A DNA stretch of 10,249 nucleotides from Proteiniphilum sp. UBA5384 (GTDB taxonomy: Bacteria; Bacteroidota; Bacteroidia; Bacteroidales; Dysgonomonadaceae), in contig NZ_DHOS01000029.1 in NCBI RefSeq assembly GCF_002410825.1, positions 1 to 10,249 of the forward strand. Direction: 5' to 3'. This document shows positions 1-7,359 of this stretch, piece after piece. How positions within the stretch are numbered: position 1 is the first letter of the stretch; every line of letters starts with the position of its first letter. The position numbers and the translations under genes were made by a program. A model generated the notes under the pieces. It was not told the DNA's origin, did not search any database, and was given only the letters and a program-made list of their open reading frames with translations.

Positions 1-1
1 C

Positions 2-130
2 AATCAGTTCTGTTACAAGTTCAATAGGCGTTACTTCGGCGAAAACCAGTTTGACAGGCTCTTGATAGCCGCCGTATCGTATGCGCCTGATTTCAAATCA
101 AGAATTTACAATAGGAATTATTGCGGATAA
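2..130 (+). mobile_element. C-terminal tail of a transposase (IS1595/ISXO2-like), partial at window edge
   Basis: Reading from base 2 gives 42 codons open to the window edge and ending in TAA at 128-130. The peptide contains NQFCYKFNRRYFGENQFDRL, followed by a stretch ending SRIYNRNYCG. From memory, the FCYKFNRR...FDRL pattern is typical of the extreme C-terminus of IS1595-family (ISXO2-like) DDE transposases, which move DNA by cut-and-paste. The catalytic residues would lie outside the window, so neither activity nor completeness can be judged. No obvious terminal inverted repeat is visible between the stop codon and the MFS homology that starts at about 137-160. Family assignment rests on about 40 residues; another DDE family is possible. 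Confidence 0.6.
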
Positions 131-136
131 TCATAA

Positions 137-697
137 AAGGTAATCACCTCATTGGTTATACTACTCTTCCTCGTTTTCTCCAAGTATTTTTATATGGCGA
201 GTATAACAAGTTATTTCACTTTCTTCCTGATTGAGAAATTCAATGTCTCCATACAACATTCGCAGTTATACCTGTTCATTTTCCTCGCGGCCGTGGCTGC
301 AGGAACAGTTTCCGGCGGACCGTTGGGAGACCGTTTTGGAAGAAAATATATAATCTGGTTTTCAATACTCGGCGCGGCACCTTTTGCTCTTTTAATGCCT
401 CACGTTGGTCTTTGGGCGACCATTGTCTTTGCCGTGCTTGTAGGATTGATTCATTCATCTGCTTTTTCGGCCATATTGGTATATGCCACCGATCTTGTTC
501 CGGGGAAAGTGGGAATGATCGCCGGACTACTCTTTGGATTCGCCTTCGGGATGGGAGGTATTGCTTCCGCATTTTGGGGGTGGCTGGCCGATAAAGCAAC
601 CATTGAATTTGTATTTAATATCTGCGCTTACTTGCCCCTAATAGGAATTATAACAGTTTTTCTTCCGAATATCGAAGGTAGAAGAAATAAAACCTAA
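137..697 (+). pseudogene. fsr: Truncated MFS exporter, C-terminal half of a fosmidomycin-resistance (Fsr)-like protein
   Basis: The open frame encodes about 186 residues of a major facilitator superfamily protein, with about six hydrophobic helices. It matches the second half of the roughly 400-residue Fsr family, inner-membrane drug/H+ antiporters that export fosmidomycin in E. coli. Recognisable blocks are FSKYFYMASITSYFTFF, the cytoplasmic-loop motif GGPLGDRFGRKY, SAFSAILVYATDLVPGK and GFAFGMGGIASAFWGWLAD. The N-terminal six helices are missing. A TAA at 134-136 closes the frame just upstream, and the first possible starts are a TTG at 152 and an ATG at 194, both inside the homologous region. 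Resemblance to Fsr can be traced back to about codon 137, only 6 bp after the upstream transposase stop. I read this as a gene cut by a mobile element or a later deletion. Six helices without the other half should not transport. Confidence 0.8.
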
Positions 698-880
698 CAC
701 CAAGACAAACTCAAAATAGCGATTGAAATCCCTCAAAATCGACCGGCAAAAGATGGAACGAATGATGGAGTTCAAATATATTTTATTCAGACTCTTCTTG
801 TTCGAGAAATCGGCTCCGGAATCCGCCTCGTCGGATCACTTCCTCGCTGTTCCAGACAAAAGCTCGGGGGCTCACACACG
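698..880. other. Intergenic stretch with nothing assignable
   Basis: The stretch lies between two convergent ends: the MFS remnant (plus) and the PII-like gene (minus). It holds short hairpin-capable sequences but none with a T tract, so no intrinsic terminator is called for either side. A plus-strand open frame from 723 runs into the antisense of the next gene and resembles no protein I know. Confidence 0.5.
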
Positions 881-1198
881 TCATTCAACCGGTTTTACCA
901 CGGTGTACTCCTCTATTCCCCACATGTAGGCTGCGACAAGTTCACTGTTGTTGAACGCTGCCGCATTCATCTCATTGATTTCTCCGATCAACCCCTTTGC
1001 TTTCATCGGATCAACCTCCTGCACAATAATGGCAGAGTTGTAACCCGGCCATACGGCGGTATTTTGCCGGGGTTCTCCCCACCGGCTCATGGCTGTTACC
1101 TGTTCTATTACCTGATAATCGGCATACTCCATTTCATTGAGCAAAAGTGTCAGGGTTTCCAGCATACTTACGTTACATGTAATATAGATAAACTTCAT
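881..1198 (-). CDS. Small PII-like (ferredoxin-fold) protein encoded at the end of the RND efflux operon
   Basis: This 105-residue soluble protein has no signal peptide or membrane segment. Its hydrophobicity pattern reads beta (2-8, KFIYITC), helix (10-24), beta (28-38), a long polar loop (39-52, with RWGEPRQNTAVWPG), beta (53-62), helix (63-82) and beta (86-101). This beta-alpha-beta twice order, with a long loop between strands 2 and 3, is that of PII/GlnB, CutA and PII-like proteins, in which the T-loop binds the partner protein and nucleotides bind at its base. It lacks the classical GlnB signatures, so it is a divergent PII-like or DUF3240-like protein and not a nitrogen regulator by sequence. 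I recall similar small genes beside RND pumps in Bacteroidales. It lies 75 bp downstream of the permease on the same strand. The ATG at 1196-1198 is the first possible start in frame. A cytoplasmic role in tuning the pump is inference only. Confidence 0.75.
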   Translation of the reverse strand: MKFIYITCNVSMLETLTLLLNEMEYADYQVIEQVTAMSRWGEPRQNTAVWPGYNSAIIVQEVDPMKAKGLIGEINEMNAAAFNNSELVAAYMWGIEEYTVVKPVE

Positions 1199-1225
1199 TT
1201 TAAAACTATGATTAATGTTTATAGC

Positions 1226-1252
1226 GGGAGGCGCAATCTTTCATCGCCCCCC
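1226..1252 (-). promoter_or_regulatory. GC-rich intercistronic RNA hairpin between permease and PII-like genes
   Basis: On the minus-strand transcript, GGGGGGCG pairs with CGCCUCCC across an 11-nt loop: eight pairs, one of them G-U. The hairpin begins 21 nt after the permease stop codon and ends 27 nt before the small gene's start. No U run follows, so it is not a standard intrinsic terminator. It could stabilise the upstream message, mark a processing site, or lower expression of the downstream gene. The paired bases are seen directly; the function is inference. Confidence 0.4.
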
Positions 1253-1273
1253 CACTACAAAAACAATGAGTGA

Positions 1274-4200
1274 TTAATTTGTCCTATTCTCTTCTGTTTT
1301 ATCTGTTCCCTTGCCCAACCGTACCGAGATACGATCCTCTATCAATGTACGGTGATAGAGCGCCGTATACATGGTGGGAACCAGTATCAGGGTGGTGAGC
1401 ACCGACACGAACAGTCCGCCAATAATCGTGACACCCAGCGGGGCGTACATCTCTTTTCCCATTCCTGTACTGAGAGCCATGGGCAACATACCGAGAATGG
1501 TGGTAAGCGAGGTCATCAGTACGGGGCGAAGACGCGAGCGACCGGCCTCCATCACGGCATCACGAAGAGAATAGTTCCGTTTACGCAGCATATTGGTATA
1601 GTCGACCAGCACGATTCCGTTATTCACTACAATCCCTACAAGCATGATTAGTCCGATGAAGGTGACAACGCTTAACGTGATATCGGTGATAAAAAACGCC
1701 AGGATAACCCCCACAAGGATAAAGGGAATGGCAAAAAGAATGATAAAGGGGTCTTTAAACGATTCAAATTGCGCCGCCATCACCATATACACAAGAGCTA
1801 TACCCAAAAAGAAAATCAGATAGAGCGATTGAAATGATGAAGACTGGTCATCTACCTGTCCACCGATTTCAACGGTTATGCCCTCCGGGACGGTGGTTTC
1901 ATCGATCAACTGCTGGGCTAGCCGGGTAGCTTCACCTAGGGAGATATCGTTCAAATTGGCGACAGTTTTTACATATCTCTGTTGTGACAGGCGCTGTATC
2001 TCAATCGGACCGCTCTCTTCCACAATATCGGCAACCGACGAGAGGGGTATCTGTTGCCCCAGCAGGTTGGTAATCTGCATTTCACGGAGTTTCGACACTT
2101 CATTGCGGTACTCCGGCGCATATTGTATCACCACACTGTAATCGTTTCCCTCTTCGGTAAACTCACCCGACTCGGTACCGTACAGATTCTGTCGTACCTG
2201 CATCCCCACCATGGCAACATTTAATGCCATCTGTGATGCTTTCTTCTTATCGACCCGCACCTGTACCTCTAACTTGCCGGGATCAACAGTGGTTGAGACA
2301 TCGGTAAACGATTTCTCGGCAATCATTTTTTTCTCAAAATCAAGAGCCACTGCTTTGATTTTATCCAGATCATTTCCGGAAACAATAATTTCGATGGGTT
2401 TTTTATTTCCCGTTACGGCAGTAGCCAGGGCGCTCCCTCCCTGTATACTTACTGCCTCTATTTGCGGGATCGCTTCCACCCGCTGACGGATAGATTCGGC
2501 CACTTCGGCGGCAGAGCGACTCCGTTGCTCAACCGGCACAAGGTGACAAAGTACCGTCCCTACATTTTTACCTTCTTTGAAACCTACGGTTGTAAGCGCC
2601 CCGTCACGTGTCTGACCTGAGATAGACGCGATAGCGCCGTCGGCTATTTCAGGTATTTCGTCGAGCATAATTTTTAATATCTGCTGCCCGACGCTGTCTG
2701 TTTGATTTGCCGCCGTTCCTACTTCGGTTTCGAACACCACGGATACCGTTCCCGCATCAAAATCGGGAATATAGTCGGTACCTATTCGTTTGCCTAACCA
2801 CATCGTTAACACAAAAACAAGCAGTGCCACGGCCAACGTCATGCCTTTATGAAAAACCGCCCATCCCAGTACCCGTTTGTACCCGTCTTCGATCCGGTTG
2901 AATATCTTTTCACTGGCAGTATAGAGTTTAGAACGGCGCTGTTCTTCCTTATCGCGAGGAGCCCTCTTCAGCAACTTCGACGAAAGCATGGGAGTGAGTG
3001 TAAGCGCCGCAAAGAGCGACATGGTCATGCAGACGACCGTAAGAATGGCAAGCTGTTTAAACATGATTCCTACAATTCCCCCCATAAAAAGGAGCGGAAG
3101 AAATACCACCAGCGTTGTTGCCGTTGATGCAATAATAGCCATGCCCATCTCCGAAGTTCCAAAGATAGCCGCCTGTTTGGGATCGGCTCCCTTTTCGATA
3201 TGCTGCGTGATATTTTCGAGTACCACGATCGCGTTATCCACCACCATTCCTATGGCAATCACGAGCGACATCAACGAAAATATGTTGATGGTATAGTTCA
3301 TGACATACATCGCTATGAATGCGGAAATAAGAGATACCGGCATGGTGATGAAAACAATGAAGCTCGATTTCCACTCACGCAGGAACATAAGGACAACCAA
3401 CGTTACAAAGACAAGGGCGTACCATATAGAAGAGGTGAGGTTCCTGATGGAACCGGTAATGATCTCTTCCGAGCTGAGTATCTCGTTCACCCGGATATCT
3501 GCAGGCAGTTGCTGCTCAAGCTCTGCCATCTTCGCACGGACGGCATCCACCACCTCCACGGTATTGGCTCCCGACTGTTTCTGTACCATCAAGGCCACTC
3601 CTTCGCCGATGTGATTACGGGCAAACGATTCTTTTTCCTTGAACGTATCCTCGATGTTGGCCACATCTCTCAACCGTACAACCTGACCGTTGAACGCTTT
3701 CAACACCGTATTGCCTATTTCATCCACCGATTCGAATTTCCCGGGCACACGCACAGAGAAATCGTACACACCCAGATTGATATTTCCCGCGGGGATATTG
3801 ATGTTATTGGCTTTAAGCATTGTAGATATCTGCGATGTTGACAGTCCGTATGCCTTCATCTGTTGCGGATTGATATTTACTTTTATCTCACGTTCGGGTT
3901 GTCCCAAATAAAGCACTGTCCCCACTCCTTCCACTTTGCGCAGGGCAGAGGCGATATCTTCCTCCACAATATGCTCGATACCGTTGTAATGGGCATCGGC
4001 ATTGATGGCATACGCCAGAACCGGCATCATCGAGGAGTTGATCTTGTAGATAATGGGTTGTTGTGCTGCTGCCGGCAGTCGATTCTTTCCCAACTCTATC
4101 AGGTCGCGCGCATTGTTTGCCGCGGAGGTCACATCACCTCCCCATTCATAACTGAGTTGAATGAATGAGACGTTCTCTTTCGATGTCGATTTGATTTCCG

Positions 4201-4432
4201 TCAAACGCTCTGCGGCAGAGAGCACGGTTTCCAATGGCTTGGTGACCTGTTCCTCTACCTCGTTGGCCGAAGCTCCGGGATATACGGTGATCACTGTCAC
4301 GGAAGGGAACTCCATTTCCGGCATCAGGTCAAGCGGCAACATCTTGAGCGATACGATTCCCAGCAGGATTATTGCTATGAACAGCATGGCGGTTGCCACA
4401 GGTCTTTTCACACCTATTTCGGGTAATTTCAT
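1274..4432 (-). CDS. RND efflux permease, AcrB/HAE1 type (inner-membrane pump subunit)
   Basis: The 1052-residue protein is full length for the HAE1 branch of the resistance-nodulation-division superfamily. These proton-driven trimers export hydrophobic or amphiphilic compounds such as drugs, bile salts or detergents. The layout is canonical: TM1 at about 12-30, first porter/docking region at 35-330, TM2-6 at 333-485, TM7 at 530-547, second porter region at 555-860, TM8-12 at 868-1025. TM4 carries GMVVDNAIVV (Asp399), the proton-relay segment. TM10 carries GIVVNNGIVLVDY (Asn937-Asn938), and RLRPVLMTSL follows at 967-976. Copper-pump Met clusters are not evident, so a CusA-type metal role is unlikely. 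It follows the adaptor gene by 47 bp. Substrate cannot be read from sequence. TM4 has one Asp and TM10 has Asn where AcrB has Lys940, a departure from the E. coli relay. The ATG start at 4430-4432 directly precedes the usual short cytoplasmic N-terminus (MKLPEIGVKRPVAT). Confidence 0.95.
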   Translation of the reverse strand: MKLPEIGVKRPVATAMLFIAIILLGIVSLKMLPLDLMPEMEFPSVTVITVYPGASANEVEEQVTKPLETVLSAAERLTEIKSTSKENVSFIQLSYEWGGDVTSAANNARDLIELGKNRLPAAAQQPIIYKINSSMMPVLAYAINADAHYNGIEHIVEEDIASALRKVEGVGTVLYLGQPEREIKVNINPQQMKAYGLSTSQISTMLKANNINIPAGNINLGVYDFSVRVPGKFESVDEIGNTVLKAFNGQVVRLRDVANIEDTFKEKESFARNHIGEGVALMVQKQSGANTVEVVDAVRAKMAELEQQLPADIRVNEILSSEEIITGSIRNLTSSIWYALVFVTLVVLMFLREWKSSFIVFITMPVSLISAFIAMYVMNYTINIFSLMSLVIAIGMVVDNAIVVLENITQHIEKGADPKQAAIFGTSEMGMAIIASTATTLVVFLPLLFMGGIVGIMFKQLAILTVVCMTMSLFAALTLTPMLSSKLLKRAPRDKEEQRRSKLYTASEKIFNRIEDGYKRVLGWAVFHKGMTLAVALLVFVLTMWLGKRIGTDYIPDFDAGTVSVVFETEVGTAANQTDSVGQQILKIMLDEIPEIADGAIASISGQTRDGALTTVGFKEGKNVGTVLCHLVPVEQRSRSAAEVAESIRQRVEAIPQIEAVSIQGGSALATAVTGNKKPIEIIVSGNDLDKIKAVALDFEKKMIAEKSFTDVSTTVDPGKLEVQVRVDKKKASQMALNVAMVGMQVRQNLYGTESGEFTEEGNDYSVVIQYAPEYRNEVSKLREMQITNLLGQQIPLSSVADIVEESGPIEIQRLSQQRYVKTVANLNDISLGEATRLAQQLIDETTVPEGITVEIGGQVDDQSSSFQSLYLIFFLGIALVYMVMAAQFESFKDPFIILFAIPFILVGVILAFFITDITLSVVTFIGLIMLVGIVVNNGIVLVDYTNMLRKRNYSLRDAVMEAGRSRLRPVLMTSLTTILGMLPMALSTGMGKEMYAPLGVTIIGGLFVSVLTTLILVPTMYTALYHRTLIEDRISVRLGKGTDKTEENRTN

Positions 4433-4479
4433 TTGTATATATTGTTTATAAGATGATCAAAAGCAGGATAAACTCCCTG

Positions 4480-5547
4480 TTATTTATTCACTATTTCAAT
4501 AAGCGAACCGTCGTCCAATTTATTTTTCCCATCGACAACCACATATTCACCGGCACTGATTTCGGGAATCCGGATAAGGTTCCCTTTTGATTCGCCACGA
4601 GTGACTTTCCGGCGGGTGACCCGGTTCTGGTCGACGACCATAAAGAGATAGTTTTCGCCCGTTCCCTGTTGCCTGTACAGGGCATTTACGGGGACAAACA
4701 CGCCGGTTGTCTGCGGCATGGAGATCGAAACCCTGCCGAACATACCCGGTTTCAATTTCATTTCCCTGTTGGTAATGGTAACCTCTACCATGGCGGTACG
4801 GGTCACCGACGACAGGACAGGTGAAATATAGCTCACTTTCCCTGAAACGGGTTCATCCGGATAAGCATCAAATACCACATCCGCATGTTGTCCCCGGCTG
4901 ATGGAGTTAATCTCTTTTTCGTTCACTTCAATAATTATTTTCAGCGGATTGAGCTGGCGTATGGTAAGTATACCGCTCTGCATTTTCAGGTCGGAGCTTA
5001 CCGAAGGAACAAAAGTATAATTCTCTCCCTCCTGCACCGTTATATCGGTTAATACTCCCCCGAAAGGAGCGGTAATAGAGGTATTCTTCTTCAGCATATT
5101 TACTTTGGTTTGCGAAGCGTCGAACCTGGCCTTCATATGGTCGTAGTCCATCACGCTCACGCTCTCTTTTTCTTTCAGGCGGCTTATCCGTTCAAAATCC
5201 TTGCGAATCGCTTCCAATTCAATTTGTGCCTGAATCAGCATTTCGTCCGACATCTCGGCTATCACGGCTCCTTCCGGGACATAACTGCCCTTGGAGAAGT
5301 GAATCTTCTCCACCCGTCCCGGGATAGAAGCTCCGAGAGCAGCTTCCCTGTTTGCTTCGGCCGTACCTGTAAAATTCAGCACGGGAATATACTCCATCTC
5401 TTTCGCAACATGCACAGTGACTTTTGTCGCAGTTGCCAGACTTTTTGCGGAATGACCGCTGTTCTCTGTCGTTTTTGTACTGCATCCGCCCGCAAAAATG
5501 GCGAGCAAACAGGTTGTGTAAGCTATTTTATTTGTCAGTTGCATCAT
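4480..5547 (-). CDS. RND efflux periplasmic adaptor (membrane fusion protein), predicted lipoprotein
   Basis: This 355-residue adaptor of the HlyD/AcrA family links the permease to the outer-membrane channel and is needed for assembly. The N-terminus has a hydrophobic stretch (8-19) ending in the lipobox-like AGGC with Cys22, so the mature protein is probably lipid-anchored in the inner membrane. The fold can be followed in order: first half of the lipoyl domain (about 70-100, with GRVEKIHFSKGSYVPEGAVI), a short coiled-coil hairpin (101-157), second lipoyl half (158-176, SITAPFGGVLTDITVQEGE), beta-barrel (about 200-275, ending LKPGMFGRVSI) and a membrane-proximal domain to the end. Two adjacent ATGs (5547 and 5544) could start translation; the choice changes one residue. 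It lies 42 bp after the outer-membrane factor gene and 47 bp before the permease, so all three are very likely one transcript. The short hairpin suits tip-to-tip docking with a TolC-like partner. Confidence 0.93.
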   Translation of the reverse strand: MMQLTNKIAYTTCLLAIFAGGCSTKTTENSGHSAKSLATATKVTVHVAKEMEYIPVLNFTGTAEANREAALGASIPGRVEKIHFSKGSYVPEGAVIAEMSDEMLIQAQIELEAIRKDFERISRLKEKESVSVMDYDHMKARFDASQTKVNMLKKNTSITAPFGGVLTDITVQEGENYTFVPSVSSDLKMQSGILTIRQLNPLKIIIEVNEKEINSISRGQHADVVFDAYPDEPVSGKVSYISPVLSSVTRTAMVEVTITNREMKLKPGMFGRVSISMPQTTGVFVPVNALYRQQGTGENYLFMVVDQNRVTRRKVTRGESKGNLIRIPEISAGEYVVVDGKNKLDDGSLIEIVNK

Positions 5548-5589
5548 TGTATTGTAATGTATATTTTTTGTTTAAAATGTAAGTAAGTC

Positions 5590-7101
5590 TCAATAAAGGT
5601 GATTGTAAATCTCGCCTGTCGATTTATCCAGTTCCAGAAGTGTTGTCCTCATCTCCACAAGCGCGTCGATATGTTCCGAGGAGGCATTCTCCCATTGCAG
5701 TTGGGCTTCAAGCAATTCAGTCAGGCGGCTCCGGCCTTCCATCAGGTTCTCTTTTGCCATGCGCATATTTTCTTCAGCCTGCTTCCTGGAAAGCCCGGTC
5801 ATCTCCGCTTTTTTCAATGCCTCACTGTATCGATAGCGATTCTGGCGAATTTGCAGGTCAATCATTTCGCGGGCTTCATTGAGTTCAAGCTGTACATTCT
5901 CCATCTTCAGCTTCGCGGCATGGAGATCATGTCGGCGTTCACCCCAGGTAAAAATAGGTATCGAGACCATTACTCCCACACTCCAATTTCCCCCGAACTC
6001 ACTTCTCAATCCATTGTAGGGATTAGGATTCATCCATCCATACCCCCCGGTAAGCGCCACATCGGGCATAAATTTGGAACGTTCGATATTTCTTTTCGAC
6101 TCCATGATGGCGGCCTTCTCCTTCAGCATGGTTATCTCTGCCCGGTTATCGGGAGAGATTTCCTGATAGAAAGAAGCCGGCATGGAAAGTGGAGGCTTTT
6201 CCATATTATCCGGATCGACCTCTATCTCGCTCTCTTCCATCCCGATAATCTGTGCCAGCGCCATTTTTGAGAGCGCACATCCGTTTTCGGCCTGCAATGT
6301 TTTCAGTTTTGCTTCGTTTTGTTTTACCTGGGCTTTCAACACATCATTCCGCGTAATGATACCTTCGGCATACATATTCCCGAGATCGGTGACCAGCCTG
6401 TCGAGCAACGCTTCATAAGCATTTGCCAGCTTCAATTTCTCCTGTAGTGACACCACACGCCAAAAAGCTTCGTCGGTCTTGGCCACGACCTCCGCCCGGG
6501 TCAGTACCTCCTTCTCTTTGGCAATATTTTCGGCTCGCCTGGCAATGTGGTTTGCTTCCGTAATTTTAAAACCCGTAAAGATTGGCTGGGTAACGGTAAA
6601 ACGGGCATAATAACTGTTCTTATGGTCAAAAACAAGTTTATCGGCCGGCAGCATCGTATAATTCCTGAAGATGGGATTCCCCGCCTGATCGACCATGGGC
6701 GCCCCTGTTTGAGGATTAATGACAAGCGTATTCATAGCCGTTTCAGGATCCCTTAATGCTTCCGGGTTAAATCTCCCCGTTGCGGGATCAATAGTATTGA
6801 ACGGTACTACCGGAAGGAACAGGTCATTCTCCAGCGGTTGAAGAGCCTTGCCTGTACGTAACCATGCCCCTCCGAAACTTACTTTGGGAAGATATTGTGT
6901 TTGCACAGATTTTCTGGCATGGGTGGTTGTCTGCATCTCGTTTTGTGCGATACGAATTTCCCTGTTCTGCTTAAGCGCCATCATACGGCACTCGTCGAGC
7001 GAGAGTTTTTGCTGTGCAGAGAGAGGGAATACAAAGAGTGTGAACAGTGTCAATAAACAGGTAAATTGCTGTTTGTCTGGATTCATAATTCTCATTTTCA
7101 T
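5590..7101 (-). CDS. TolC-like outer membrane factor (OEP family) of the RND pump
   Basis: The protein has up to 503 residues, within the normal range for the outer membrane efflux family, whose trimers form the exit duct of tripartite pumps. Residues 14-29 form the hydrophobic core of a signal peptide, with likely cleavage after Ala29 (LSA/QQKLS). The first OEP repeat begins with LSLDECRMMALKQNREIRIA and LPKVSFGGAW. The second begins near residue 315 (RAEITMLKEKAAIMESKRNI, then FMPDVALTGGYGW) and continues through long helices to LLELDKSTGEIYNHLY at the C-terminus. Long amphipathic helices rich in Glu, Lys and Ala match the periplasmic alpha-barrel. There are three possible ATG starts (residues 1, 3 and 6). 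Residue 6 (MNPDKQQF) gives the more usual short n-region, so the true start may be at 7086. It is first in the pump operon; a -7 promoter box lies 27 bp upstream of the earliest start. Confidence 0.92.
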   Translation of the reverse strand: MKMRIMNPDKQQFTCLLTLFTLFVFPLSAQQKLSLDECRMMALKQNREIRIAQNEMQTTTHARKSVQTQYLPKVSFGGAWLRTGKALQPLENDLFLPVVPFNTIDPATGRFNPEALRDPETAMNTLVINPQTGAPMVDQAGNPIFRNYTMLPADKLVFDHKNSYYARFTVTQPIFTGFKITEANHIARRAENIAKEKEVLTRAEVVAKTDEAFWRVVSLQEKLKLANAYEALLDRLVTDLGNMYAEGIITRNDVLKAQVKQNEAKLKTLQAENGCALSKMALAQIIGMEESEIEVDPDNMEKPPLSMPASFYQEISPDNRAEITMLKEKAAIMESKRNIERSKFMPDVALTGGYGWMNPNPYNGLRSEFGGNWSVGVMVSIPIFTWGERRHDLHAAKLKMENVQLELNEAREMIDLQIRQNRYRYSEALKKAEMTGLSRKQAEENMRMAKENLMEGRSRLTELLEAQLQWENASSEHIDALVEMRTTLLELDKSTGEIYNHLY

Positions 7102-7127
7102 CTGTTTTCATTCTACATTTACGGCTG

Positions 7128-7135
7128 CAAAATTA
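7128..7135 (-). promoter_or_regulatory. Predicted -7 box of the efflux operon promoter
   Basis: The minus strand reads TAATTTTG, a full match to the Bacteroidetes sigma-ABfr -7 consensus TAnnTTTG. It lies 26 bp upstream of the first ATG of the outer-membrane factor gene, which leaves a leader of roughly 20 nt. No good TTTG -33 element is present at the usual distance, which would fit a promoter that depends on an activator. Confidence 0.55.
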
Positions 7136-7189
7136 TGAATCAACAGCTGACCCTGTTTTGAAAAAAATACTGAGCTGGAAAAATTGAAT

Positions 7190-7217
7190 CTTTAAACGAC
7201 AATAACGTGTTTTAAAG
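7190..7217. repeat. 28-bp imperfect inverted repeat, candidate regulator-binding site
   Basis: The outer arms are CTTTAAA and TTTAAAG, exact inverted copies; overall 10 of 14 positions per half are symmetric. The two TTTAAA cores are 20 bp apart, close to two helical turns, so two protein subunits could bind one DNA face. The repeat lies 55 bp upstream of the efflux -7 box, a usual place for an activator, and within the intergenic space that follows the LytTR regulator gene. The symmetry is seen directly; the binding partner is inferred. Confidence 0.4.
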
Positions 7218-7359
7218 CGATTTCAGGAAAACGTGACAGGGATACGGAGGCGACAATCAATATTTCTGGCTGGGAACAACCAAAGTCAACAGCAGGCTCT
7301 TCCGGCAAGAGGAGTCGAGCGGTATTTATAACAAGAAAGATAAGGAGGTAAGAAAAAGC

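Noticed and set aside
723..929. Plus-strand open frame of 68 codons after the MFS remnant.
   Set aside because: No family resemblance, no promoter box, and its 3' end overlaps the PII-like gene in antisense.
3200..3841. Long plus-strand frame of 213 codons inside the permease gene.
   Set aside because: It is rich in His, Arg and Tyr with no fold-like pattern, as expected for the antisense of a well-conserved membrane protein gene.
4455..4479. Small hairpin CAGG...CCTG followed by CTTTT between adaptor and permease genes.
   Set aside because: The stem is four or five pairs with a bulge; too weak to call an attenuator in a 47-bp gap between subunits that must be made together.
5599..6270. Plus-strand frame of 223 codons opposite the TolC-like gene.
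   Set aside because: Antisense shadow of a confidently assigned gene; no recognisable domain or promoter.
7297..7311. Short inverted repeat CTCTT-CCGGC-AAGAG downstream of the regulator gene, considered as a terminator.
   Set aside because: The stem is only 5 bp and has no T tract in either direction.
7340..7350. Perfect Shine-Dalgarno-like AAGGAGGT on the plus strand.
   Set aside because: No start codon with a plausible plus-strand gene follows, and the real genes here do not use such sites.
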